From UBA5399 sp964592125 (GTDB lineage Bacteria > Bacillota > Clostridia > Christensenellales > Christensenellaceae), in assembly GCA_964592125.1 (NCBI GenBank), contig CAZQBV010000115.1, positions 1 through 6,317 on the forward strand: a DNA stretch of 6,317 nucleotides, written 5' to 3'. Shown here piece after piece: positions 1 through 4,240 of this stretch. The position numbers and the translations under genes are program-made. Numbering within the stretch: position 1 is the first letter of the stretch; every line of letters starts with the position of its first letter. The notes beneath the pieces are model-generated. The model made no database searches. It saw nothing but the letters and a program-made list of their open reading frames with translations, and was not told the DNA's origin.

Positions 1-4
1 AAAT

Positions 5-195
5 AATACTGATCCCTGATAAAAATATCGCAAAAGCGATATTTCTATCACTGCCATACGGCAGTTCCAAAACGCTCTGCATTTTGGATGGAATCACTAT
101 TGAACGACATTCCCACTCGAAAAATAAAAAACTATTTTTCGAGTCGCGCATATTGCGCGTGATTTGAAACAAATGTTTCAAATCGGAATTGGTAT
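5..195. repeat. Chain of tandem hairpins with imperfect terminal inverted repeats (MITE-like)
   Basis: This stretch has no gene but is almost entirely self-complementary. Successive hairpins are 23-31/36-44 (9 bp, loop AAAA), 51-55/60-64 (5 bp), 67-72/82-87 (6 bp), 90-94/109-113 (5 bp, weak), 115-126/133-144 (12 bp), 145-150/154-159 (6 bp) and 161-170/175-184 (10 bp, loop AAAT). The outer edges, AATACTGATCCCTGAT at 5-20 and ATCGGAATTGGTAT at 182-195, are imperfect inverted repeats of each other. The arrangement is that of a small non-autonomous repetitive element built from palindromes. There is no transposase. No T-run follows the last stem directly, so it is not a simple terminator. The window begins at or near its left edge, so the true boundary is uncertain. 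Confidence 0.7.
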
Positions 196-255
196 AAAAA
201 AGCAATAAAAAGCACTTTGGTAGTAGCGCGTTTTTAATCAAGAATTAGTATAAAA
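186..255 (+). repeat. Imperfect direct repeat at the right edge of the hairpin chain
   Basis: GGAATTGGTATAAAA at 186-200 recurs as AGAATTAGTATAAAA at 241-255, 13 of 15 bases identical and 55 bp apart. The first copy forms the right edge of the hairpin chain. The second lies just upstream of the exporter gene, where its TATAAAAT could also serve as a -10 region. I see no good -35 box 16-18 bp before it, so a promoter here is only a possibility. Confidence 0.5.
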
Positions 256-285
256 TAACTTTAATTGGGGAAATGTATACAATGT

Positions 286-290
286 GGTGA
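286..290 (+). promoter_or_regulatory. Ribosome binding site deciding the first exporter start
   Basis: GGTGA lies 5 nt before the ATG at 296 and matches the GGTGA part of the consensus. It supports ATG 296 over the in-frame GTG at 284, whose nearest G-rich stretch (267-270) is 13 nt away. Confidence 0.5.
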
Positions 291-295
291 AAACG

Positions 296-1081
296 ATGGG
301 GAATGAGATTATTAGCAATGATGAAGTATTGAAAATTGCCAGCCTGACGGGACAAATGCTGCTGGCGAGTGGCGGCGAGGTTTACCGAACCGAAATGACG
401 GTGGACTATATTTGCAAGGCGTATGGAATTGACCATTGCGAATGTTCGGCAACGCCTACAGAAATTACGGTGTCCATTTACGACAACGATGGTGAATGCA
501 AAACCTTTATGAGGCGCATAAACAGGCGAAACCTAGACCTGCACAAAGTGGAGGAGCTGAACCAGTTTTCCCGAGATTTGTGTGGAGCCCCGCTTTCTGC
601 ACGGGAGGCAATGGACAGACTGCACAAAATTGACAACGAAAAATCGTATAGCTTGCCTGTGCTGATGCTGATAACGGGAATTGGCACCAGTGCGTTTGCA
701 GTGGTGTTTGGTGGCAGCCTGTGGGATGTGATTTTAGGCTTTGTGGTGGGCGTTCTGTTGCGCTTTTTTATATGGGTGATGAGCAAAATGCAACTTCCGG
801 ATGCGTTTGGCTATTTGGCCAGTGGCGGCATAGCGGCATTGTTAAGCTGGCTGGCCATTCGCATATCGCTGGGGGATCATTCCGAAATAATTATGATATC
901 GGCATTGACATTTCTGTTTCCCGGGCTGGTGTTTACAAACTCGCTACGGGACATGGCGGAGGGAGATTTGCTTTCCGGCATTAGCCGTGCAGTGGAGGCA
1001 CTGACCATTGCGGCCGCACTGGCGGGCGGCGCTGCGCTGGCATACATTGCCTTGCAACAGTTGGGTGGTGAAATACTATGA
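296..1081 (+). CDS. Threonine/serine exporter, ThrE N-terminal-domain subunit (DUF1212, YjjP-like)
   Basis: This 261-residue membrane protein is of the ThrE/DUF1212 family and is expected to export threonine, serine or a related small metabolite together with the next gene product. Residues 10-115 form the soluble N-terminal part, including the family-typical LLASGGEVYRTE (22-33) and the TPTEITVS stretch (53-60). About five membrane spans follow (near 119-139, 142-161, 171-190, 198-213 and 233-253). The signature FPG-N-RDM-GDLLSG-R-EA lies at 208-235. The ATG at 296 is chosen because GGTGA sits 5 nt upstream. An in-frame GTG at 284 would add four residues. The stop overlaps the start of the next gene by four bases (ATGA), so the two are translationally coupled. 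It is probably a host gene. The family is certain, but the transported substrate is inferred. Confidence 0.88.
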   Translation: MGNEIISNDEVLKIASLTGQMLLASGGEVYRTEMTVDYICKAYGIDHCECSATPTEITVSIYDNDGECKTFMRRINRRNLDLHKVEELNQFSRDLCGAPLSAREAMDRLHKIDNEKSYSLPVLMLITGIGTSAFAVVFGGSLWDVILGFVVGVLLRFFIWVMSKMQLPDAFGYLASGGIAALLSWLAIRISLGDHSEIIMISALTFLFPGLVFTNSLRDMAEGDLLSGISRAVEALTIAAALAGGAALAYIALQQLGGEIL

Positions 1082-1506
1082 TATTGAAGGTGGTATTTGC
1101 CGCCATTGCCTCTATGGCTTTTGGGCTGACATTTAACATACGCGGACGCAACATTCTATTTGCCGGACTGTGTGGCGGGCTGGGCTACCTTGTATTTTTG
1201 CTGGTTATGGAAGTGGAAGGGCCAGTGGCCGCACTGGTTGCCAGCGTTGTGATAACCCTGTATTCCGAAATTGCCGCAAGGCTGTTGAAAGCGCCAGCAT
1301 CTAACTTTTTGGTAACAGGGCTGATACCCCTGGTGCCGGGGACAGCTATGTTTAACAGCATACTAAAGCTGGTACAAAACGAAACAGAGAATGCCGTGGC
1401 CTATGGGCTGGAGGCACTGATGAGAGCCGCCGCCATAGCTGTGGGCATTATTGTGGTTTCTGCATTGGTGAAGCTGGTGTTTTCCCATCAGCGTACACGC
1501 TGTTGA
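1078..1506 (+). CDS. Threonine/serine exporter, ThrE C-terminal-domain subunit (ThrE_2, YjjB-like)
   Basis: This 142-residue, very hydrophobic protein is of the ThrE_2 family and is the second half of the split exporter. In Corynebacterium ThrE the two domains are fused. Membrane spans are visible near residues 2-19, 28-46, 49-68, about 78-95 and 113-135. The conserved segment SEIAARLLKAPASNFLVTG (63-81), followed by LIPLVPG (82-88), is the family hallmark. The ATG overlaps the previous stop as ATGA, and GGTGGTGA ends 7 nt upstream. The length is normal for the family. The short polar tail after the last span (SHQRTRC) ends only 2 bp from the stop of the oppositely oriented repressor gene. 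The 3' end may therefore lie at or near a prophage junction, which is inference. Confidence 0.87.
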   Translation: MILKVVFAAIASMAFGLTFNIRGRNILFAGLCGGLGYLVFLLVMEVEGPVAALVASVVITLYSEIAARLLKAPASNFLVTGLIPLVPGTAMFNSILKLVQNETENAVAYGLEALMRAAAIAVGIIVVSALVKLVFSHQRTRC

Positions 1507-1508
1507 TG
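1486..1508. other. Hairpin across the exporter stop codon, between convergent genes
   Basis: CATCA (1486-1490) pairs with TGATG (1504-1508), and GCGT (1491-1494) pairs with ACGC (1497-1500), leaving a small bulge. The inner part also reads as CAGCGT-AC-ACGCTG (1489-1502). The hairpin covers the stop of the exporter gene and reaches the end of the repressor gene. No T-run follows on either strand, so it is not a classical terminator. It could be a weak bidirectional one, or part of an attachment site. Confidence 0.35.
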
Positions 1509-2153
1509 CTATACGTTGCGCATAAGCTTCACCACTTTGCCCAATACCCGGCAATTTTCCAGATCCCTACCCTCTATGCGCTTGATAGGATACTCTGGAT
1601 TGATGGGGATGAGCTCCATCCAACCTTGCCCATAAGTGTAATTTAACTTTTTTAGCGTGGCATCGCTATCGTTATACAAAACCACGGCAACGGAGCCGCT
1701 ATCCACACAGGTTTGCCTTTGCACCAAGACATCATCCCCCTCTATAAACTGCGGATACATGCTATTCCCCTTTACACGCAACACAAAAAATTCGTCGGGC
1801 GTGTGCCCCTTTAGCCACTCTGTAGGAATGAGCTCCGTATGCTCTGTAAATTGCTCTACAGCCTCTGCACCATAACCTGCAGAAATTTCCCCAATTACTT
1901 GGAACTCGTGAAACTGACCCAAGGAAGAAGGCCGTGCAAGACTTTCGGGTACATCCCAACCCATGAGATAGGAAGGGGGGCAGCCAAAGATGTCTGAAAG
2001 CTCTGCAATGGTTTCGTGCTTGATGTTTTTGATATCCCCACTTTCGTAGCGTTGCATGGTGGCCTCCCGAACGCCCAATTTTTCTGCAACTTGGAGAAGA
2101 GTCATTCCACGCCGGATGCGCATTTCTTTGATTCGATCATTGAGAATTCCCAT
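1509..2153 (-). CDS. CI/LexA-like phage repressor: XRE helix-turn-helix plus S24 autocleavage domain
   Basis: This 214-residue protein has the layout of lambda-type prophage repressors. Residues 5-60 are an XRE/HTH_3 DNA-binding domain with the helix-turn-helix at about 20-40 (LLQVAEKLGVREATMQRYES) and the typical ending PPSYLMGWD (59-67). Residues 85-212 are a LexA/S24 peptidase fold. The predicted self-cleavage bond is Ala92-Gly93 (SAGYG). The nucleophile is Ser131 in GNSMYP and the general base is Lys168. The 37-residue Ser-Lys spacing equals that of E. coli LexA. This implies RecA-assisted self-cleavage and prophage induction after DNA damage. AGAGG ends 8 nt before the ATG, and a strong leftward promoter lies about 55 bp upstream. 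It is transcribed divergently from the Cro-like gene and converges on the exporter genes with a 2-bp gap. A host LexA paralogue is less likely, given the phage genes across the promoter region. Confidence 0.92.
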   Translation of the reverse strand: MGILNDRIKEMRIRRGMTLLQVAEKLGVREATMQRYESGDIKNIKHETIAELSDIFGCPPSYLMGWDVPESLARPSSLGQFHEFQVIGEISAGYGAEAVEQFTEHTELIPTEWLKGHTPDEFFVLRVKGNSMYPQFIEGDDVLVQRQTCVDSGSVAVVLYNDSDATLKKLNYTYGQGWMELIPINPEYPIKRIEGRDLENCRVLGKVVKLMRNV

Positions 2154-2208
2154 AACCTTAACCTCTTTGCATTAAAAATATATCAGTTGTATAAGAAACA
2201 ATGTTGAA

Positions 2209-2237
2209 AGTATAGCATGAAATTACGCGATATGCAA
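2209..2237 (-). promoter_or_regulatory. Leftward repressor promoter
   Basis: On the minus strand, TTGCAT (2232-2237) is followed after exactly 17 bp by TATACT (2209-2214). TGC directly before the -10 gives an extended -10. It is well placed for the repressor gene, leaving a leader of roughly 50 nt. An operator-like TTACGCGATA lies in the spacer up to the -35 box, so the repressor or the Cro-like protein probably controls it. Confidence 0.8.
2223..2232 (+). promoter_or_regulatory. Operator-like site 1 (TTACGCGATA)
   Basis: This 10-bp sequence is repeated exactly at 2265-2274, 42 bp away, about four helical turns. It sits inside the spacer of the leftward promoter and touches its -35 box. It is the likely binding site for the repressor and/or Cro-like protein. 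Binding is inferred from position and repetition. Confidence 0.6.
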
Positions 2238-2262
2238 GTTGTGAGTATTTTCGTCTAAAAAA

Positions 2263-2277
2263 ACTTACGCGATAAGT
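2263..2277 (+). promoter_or_regulatory. Operator-like site 2 (ACTTA-CGCGA-TAAGT)
   Basis: This second exact copy of TTACGCGATA (2265-2274) lies within a 15-bp dyad with arms ACTTA and TAAGT. It ends 1 bp before the -35 box of the rightward promoter, so a bound protein would block polymerase. The same ACTTACG half-site recurs in the palindrome at 2751-2779. Confidence 0.62.
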
Positions 2278-2278
2278 A

Positions 2279-2307
2279 TTGACATGATGAAAAAACGATG
2301 CTAGGAT
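2279..2307 (+). promoter_or_regulatory. Rightward early promoter for the Cro-like gene
   Basis: A perfect TTGACA (2279-2284), a 17-bp spacer and TAGGAT (2302-2307) with an extended-10 TGC at 2299-2301. Transcription should start near 2314, 35 nt before the Cro-like ATG. It is the natural early lytic promoter of the phage region. Confidence 0.82.
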
Positions 2308-2335
2308 TGGCTTACACGTTTACAAATATTTTCAT

Positions 2336-2341
2336 AAGGAG
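2336..2341 (+). promoter_or_regulatory. Ribosome binding site deciding the Cro-like start
   Basis: AAGGAG lies 7 nt before ATG 2349. An upstream in-frame ATG at 2298 falls inside the promoter itself and is not in the transcript, so translation must begin at 2349. Confidence 0.8.
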
Positions 2342-2348
2342 TAACAAT

Positions 2349-2582
2349 ATGTCATATTACGTGGATACAGCGCGATTGAGGGCAATCATAGAGAAGCAAA
2401 AGTTGGGAAAGATGAAAAAACTTGCAGAAGTGACAGGGGTAAATAGAACAAAATTGAAAGCCATTTTGAATGGGGAAGTAATGCCCAGTGTAAAAGTGAT
2501 GTATACGTTGGTGAAAGCACTGGATATTCCGCAGGAGGAAGCGGGAGCTATTTTTTTTAGCAGCAACTTGCATGATGCGTAA
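2349..2582 (+). CDS. Small Cro-like HTH transcriptional regulator
   Basis: This 77-residue protein consists almost only of one XRE-type helix-turn-helix domain (about residues 7-62). KMKKLAEVTGVNRTKLKAIL (21-40) covers the two HTH helices and the start of the next, followed by NGEVMPSVKVMYTLVKAL, the usual helix 4. It is read divergently from the CI-like repressor from its own strong promoter, in the lambda Cro position. It probably binds the same operators and shifts the switch to lytic growth. A degenerate third operator-like match, TTACGTGGATA, lies in its first codons (2357-2367). AAGGAG 7 nt upstream fixes the start. The short tail (SSNLHDA) has no recognisable domain. An excisionase or another early regulator is a less likely alternative. 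Confidence 0.8.
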   Translation: MSYYVDTARLRAIIEKQKLGKMKKLAEVTGVNRTKLKAILNGEVMPSVKVMYTLVKALDIPQEEAGAIFFSSNLHDA

Positions 2583-2593
2583 GGTGGTATGTT

Positions 2594-2680
2594 ATGGAAT
2601 TATTGCTTTATTCTGACAATAAACGAACAAAGCAGACAAAAAAGATAGATTTAGTAAGTATTATACAGAAAAATAACTAA
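2594..2680 (+). CDS. Possible 28-residue early peptide
   Basis: This short ORF starts 11 nt after the Cro-like stop and has a good ribosome site (AAGGTGG, 2581-2587, 6 nt before ATG). The product begins MELLLYSDNKRTKQTK and is basic, with no recognisable motif. An alternative ATG at 2589 in another frame gives only 19 residues. It is co-directional with, and probably on the same transcript as, the Cro-like gene. It is supported only by the ribosome site and spacing and could be a leader peptide or not a gene at all. The only other ATG before the next credible gene (2694) opens 11 codons. Confidence 0.4.
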   Translation: MELLLYSDNKRTKQTKKIDLVSIIQKNN

Positions 2681-2750
2681 AACAACTTAAAAAATGGATT
2701 TAAAGTGCAACTGGAAGAAAAAATTCTAGAAGCAATGGATTTTATTTGCA

Positions 2751-2779
2751 AATATACTTACGTATTACGTAAGTATATT
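2751..2779. promoter_or_regulatory. Perfect 29-bp palindrome, operator-like
   Basis: The 14-bp arms 2751-2764 and 2766-2779 are perfectly complementary around a single central T (AATATACTTACGTA / TACGTAAGTATATT). It contains ACTTACG on both strands, the same half-site as operator 2 at 2263-2277. A second small palindrome, ATTTGCAAAT (2744-2753), abuts it. It lies 17 bp before the membrane-protein start, suggesting a regulator binding site there. No T-run follows, so it is not a terminator, and I found no convincing promoter pair. Confidence 0.65.
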
Positions 2780-2796
2780 GAGTGGGGGGAGAAACG

Positions 2797-2946
2797 GTGT
2801 TGCAAACACAATGGATTGGGCTGGGGGTGGCTGCGGCTGTGGTGGTGGCATCCTGCATTCGAATGGCGTATGAAAAAGAACTGTTTTTGGAACTGGGCAT
2901 ATGGTTGCGGCGGTTGCGCAGAAAATATGGCAGACCAAAAATGTGA
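2797..2946 (+). CDS. Small single-span membrane protein, unknown function
   Basis: This 49-residue ORF starts at GTG, 5 nt after a strong GGGGGAG ribosome site (2785-2791). TTG 2800 is an alternative start. One hydrophobic span (about residues 6-22, IGLGVAAAVVVASCIRMA) is followed by an acidic stretch (YEKELFLELG) and a strongly basic tail (LRRLRRKYGRPK). The expected topology is a short N-terminus outside and a charged tail in the cytoplasm. I do not recognise the family. The span, the positive-inside tail and the ribosome site support a real gene over the W- and C-rich translation of the overlapping frame. It sits just after the operator-like palindrome among small early phage genes, where such proteins are often accessory to the host takeover. 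Any specific role would be a guess. Confidence 0.65.
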   Translation: MLQTQWIGLGVAAAVVVASCIRMAYEKELFLELGIWLRRLRRKYGRPKM

Positions 2947-2997
2947 GACGCATAGCAGGGAACAATCAAGTGATGGGAAAGAGGATGGGGAAAAAGA

Positions 2998-3255
2998 ATG
3001 CTGCATGTGGAGGACTACCACACAGACCCGCCTGTGGATGATGGCTGGGAAGGCGAAACGGTGCGAAGCTTTTGTGGAAATGAACTGCCAAGGCAGAGAG
3101 CAATTTGCTGCATGGGGCTGTACTTTGACTGCAAAGAGGATGCAAACCAATATGCACTGGATGAGGCCACGCGGGAGGAACGGCTGGCCTATGCGGTGGA
3201 GGGGGAGGGGGCAGGGGTGCCCGCATTTTACGAATGGCTGGACGAAAGGCGATGA
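2998..3255 (+). CDS. Acidic 85-residue phage protein, unknown function
   Basis: This soluble 85-residue protein is rich in Asp and Glu (MLHVEDYHTDPPVDDGWEGE at the start). It has a Cys-Cys pair and another Cys in the middle (RAICCMGLYFDCKEDA), which is not a clear metal site, and ends in FYEWLDERR. The reading frame opens at a TGA (2971). ATG 2998 is the only good start, preceded by GAGGATGGGG with 7 nt spacing. I do not recognise the family. It lies 51 bp after the membrane-protein gene and directly before the first copies of the spacer repeat, which begin 1 bp after its stop. Small acidic early phage proteins of this kind include DNA mimics and host-protein inhibitors. That is only a class analogy here. 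Confidence 0.65.
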   Translation: MLHVEDYHTDPPVDDGWEGETVRSFCGNELPRQRAICCMGLYFDCKEDANQYALDEATREERLAYAVEGEGAGVPAFYEWLDERR

Positions 3256-3256
3256 G

Positions 3257-3332
3257 AAGGACAATTGAAAGTGGAAAGTGAAGGTCAAGGGTAGTGAAAG
3301 GACAATTGAAAGTGGAAAGTGAAGGTCAAGGG
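3257..3332 (+). repeat. Tandem 35-bp direct repeat, two exact copies (family A/B)
   Basis: The copies at 3257-3291 and 3298-3332 are identical over 35 bp with a 41-bp period. Each contains the 27-bp core that begins AATTGAAAGTGGAAAG and ends GAAGGTCAAG. The array starts 1 bp after a stop codon. Further copies follow ssb (3997-4023, exact core; 4060-4079, two changes) and the last gene (6128-6143, partial). The units are purine-rich on the coding strand and have no internal dyad. Confidence 0.9.
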
Positions 3333-3355
3333 AAATAAGCTGCTGCGCAGAGCAA

Positions 3356-3386
3356 CCGCCGCTGGCGCGGCGGCGGAGGGGCTCCG
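3356..3386 (+). repeat. Two adjacent GC-rich hairpins
   Basis: CCGCCGC (3356-3362) pairs with GCGGCGG (3367-3373) across loop TGGC. CGGAG (3374-3378) pairs with CTCCG (3382-3386) across GGG. No T-run follows, so not an intrinsic terminator. The second hairpin's right arm is also the start of the 17-bp inverted repeat, so the two pairings exclude each other. Confidence 0.6.
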
Positions 3387-3545
3387 ACGGCAGAAATTGT
3401 TTCCTTTGCAAGCCGCGGCTACAGCGTGAATCAAGGAAAAACAAGCCGCTATGCAGCCAGCGCGGCAAGCGCAGAAGAAACTTATTTTGCTAGCAAGATG
3501 CTTGCTGGCTGAATGCTTACAAATGAAAAATTTCTGCCGTCGGAG
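3382..3545. repeat. 164-bp segment bounded by a perfect 17-bp inverted repeat
   Basis: CTCCGACGGCAGAAATT at 3382-3398 is the exact reverse complement of 3529-3545. The 130 bp between hold shorter hairpins (3401-3407/3433-3439 and 3492-3506). This could be a small palindromic mobile element without a transposase. In the transcript it could be a long stem. The right arm carries GGAG of the GGAGGAG ribosome site at 3542-3548, which the left arm could mask. Confidence 0.65.
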
Positions 3546-3551
3546 GAGAAA

Positions 3552-3614
3552 ATGGAAAGAAAAAAAGAATTCGGGTATTCCTTACGAGCAGAGATGCGAA
3601 AGCCGCATGGCTGA
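3552..3614 (+). CDS. Possible 20-residue leader peptide before ssb
   Basis: This short ORF reads MERKKEFGYSLRAEMRKPHG. It follows an unusually strong ribosome site (GGAGGAG, 3542-3548) and ends 24 nt before the ssb ATG. Its last codons lie in the 31-bp repeat at 3598-3628. The ribosome site overlaps the right arm of the 17-bp inverted repeat, so its translation could be controlled by RNA folding. There is no known family. It may be just a chance frame behind a purine-rich stretch. A different frame through the same repeat (ATG 3523, 39 codons) ends by overlapping the ssb start but lacks a ribosome site. Confidence 0.25.
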   Translation: MERKKEFGYSLRAEMRKPHG

Positions 3615-3628
3615 AATGATGAGACAAG
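3598..3628 (+). repeat. 31-bp direct repeat, copy 1 (upstream of ssb)
   Basis: The sequence runs from GAAAGCCGCATGGCTG to ATGATGAGACAAG and is identical to 4239-4269, 641 bp downstream. It ends within the ribosome site of ssb. One frame reads ESRMAEMMRQ in both copies. The flanks differ just upstream (AGATGCG here, AGATG there). Confidence 0.93.
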
Positions 3629-3638
3629 GAGAAAGAGC

Positions 3639-3980
3639 ATGAACAGAACAATACTGATGGGCAGATTGAGCAGAGACCCCGAAATGCGGGTGACACCAAA
3701 CGGCGTGCCTGTGGCAACATTTACGCTGGTTTTGAACCGAAAACAGGAGCAGGAAGAGCAAACGAAAACAGATTTTATAAACTGTGTGGCATGGCGAGAC
3801 ACTGCAAAGCTGGTGGCGAGAGGCTTTGGAAGGGGCGACAGAATGTTGCTGGAGGGGCGCATACAAACCCGAAGCTACAACGACACAAGCGGCGTGCGTC
3901 GCTATGTGACGGAGGTGGTGGCAGAGGCGGTGACGGTGGTGGAATGCAGGAGAACGGCAAGCGAACGGGACGGTGACTGA
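3639..3980 (+). CDS. ssb: Single-stranded DNA-binding protein, short phage type
   Basis: This 113-residue protein contains a complete SSB OB-fold. It opens with MNRTILMGRLSRDPEMRVTP, has VATFTLVLNR (25-34), DFINCVAWRDTA (45-56, with the DNA-stacking Trp52), GRGDRMLLEGRIQTRSY (64-80) and RRYVTEVVAEAV (87-98). It should coat single-stranded DNA during phage replication, as a tetramer by family analogy. It is shorter than the usual 140-180 residues. It lacks the Gly/Gln-rich linker and the acidic DDDIPF-type tip that recruits host replication and repair proteins, ending instead in ASERDGD. AAGGAG with 7 nt spacing fixes the ATG. The gene stands alone between two repeat-rich spacers, with the replisome organizer gene 356 bp downstream. 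Identity is certain. Whether it is full-length or trimmed is open. Confidence 0.95.
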   Translation: MNRTILMGRLSRDPEMRVTPNGVPVATFTLVLNRKQEQEEQTKTDFINCVAWRDTAKLVARGFGRGDRMLLEGRIQTRSYNDTSGVRRYVTEVVAEAVTVVECRRTASERDGD

Positions 3981-3996
3981 GGGCGTGGAAGTTGAA

Positions 3997-4079
3997 AATT
4001 GAAAGTGGAAAGTGAAGGTCAAGAGAAGCCTGTTGGTCTGCTGCGATGCTTGGTAGGGCAGTGGAAAGTTGAGGTCAAG
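3997..4079 (+). repeat. Spacer repeat copies C and D after ssb
   Basis: 3997-4023 matches the 27-bp core of the tandem repeats at 3257-3332 exactly. 4060-4079 matches its last 20 bp with two changes. Both are followed by AGAAG-type sequence (AAGAGAAG at 4021-4028 and 4083-4090). Copy C begins 16 bp after the ssb stop. Confidence 0.85.
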
Positions 4080-4130
4080 AACAAGAGAAGTTTGCTGGGA
4101 AGTGGCGGGTGCTACGAAGGGGGTTCTTAG

Positions 4131-4159
4131 GGGCGAAGCCCATGAGTCGCCGAAGGCGA
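4131..4159 (+). repeat. Pair of GAA-loop hairpins
   Basis: GGGC-GAA-GCCC (4131-4141) and TCGCC-GAA-GGCGA (4147-4159) lie 5 bp apart. The two stems share the same loop, as in small dispersed palindromic repeats. No T-run follows, so not a classical terminator. Confidence 0.55.
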
Positions 4160-4240
4160 AACCATACAATCCGCTGGAGGCACATTGACCCACAAGGAAT
4201 ACCCGATTGGCACTTTTTGAAAGCGCTATGGGAAAGATGA
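4142..4240 (+). CDS. Possible 32-residue basic peptide
   Basis: This ORF lies in the spacer after ssb. The product starts MSRRRRNHTIRWRHIDPQG and ends FLKALWER, with many Arg and Trp. AGGGG (4129-4133) lies 8 nt before the ATG but within a hairpin stem, so initiation may be poor. The ORF runs through the hairpin pair and stops inside the second 31-bp repeat. There is no known family. It is more likely a chance frame in repeat-derived sequence than a gene. Confidence 0.2.
   Translation: MSRRRRNHTIRWRHIDPQGIPDWHFLKALWER

Larger units (their letters stand above)
3256..3638 (+). other. Long noncoding spacer upstream of ssb
   Basis: This 383-bp stretch has no convincing gene of normal size. In order it holds the tandem 35-bp repeats, a GC-rich hairpin pair (3356-3386), the palindrome AGCCGCGGCT (3411-3420), a 7-bp stem TTTCCTT/AAGGAAA (3401-3407/3433-3439), a hairpin AGCAAG-ATG-CTTGCT (3492-3506), a 17-bp inverted repeat (3382-3398/3529-3545) and the 31-bp repeat shared with the next spacer (3598-3628). 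It ends with the AAGGAG ribosome site of ssb (3626-3631). A 63-codon frame at 3451-3642 overlaps the ssb start as ATGA but has no ribosome site and unlikely composition. Confidence 0.7.

Noticed and set aside
2298..2348. N-terminal extension of the Cro-like gene from ATG 2298
   Set aside because: The ATG lies within the -35/-10 spacer of the promoter, so it is not transcribed. A strong ribosome site supports 2349.
2705..3268. 187-codon plus-strand frame starting at GTG 2705
   Set aside because: Its start is plausible, but most of it is W-, C- and G-rich out-of-frame translation of the 49- and 85-residue genes, and the palindrome lies within it.
3257..3332. CRISPR array
   Set aside because: Only two tandem units with a 6-bp gap. 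Spacers of about 30 bp, further regular units and cas genes are all missing.
3356..3386. Intrinsic terminator after the 85-residue gene
   Set aside because: The hairpins are GC-rich, but no T-run follows either stem on the plus strand.
2758..3468. Long open frame on the minus strand (236 codons)
   Set aside because: It runs opposite to better-supported genes, through the palindrome, the 35-bp repeats and a GC-rich hairpin. It has low-complexity Pro/His/Cys composition and no ribosome site.
3451..3642. 63-codon frame ending in an ATGA overlap with ssb
   Set aside because: The overlap is suggestive, but there is no ribosome site, the composition is basic and repeat-derived, and the last part is simply the 31-bp repeat. 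Kept only as a remark.
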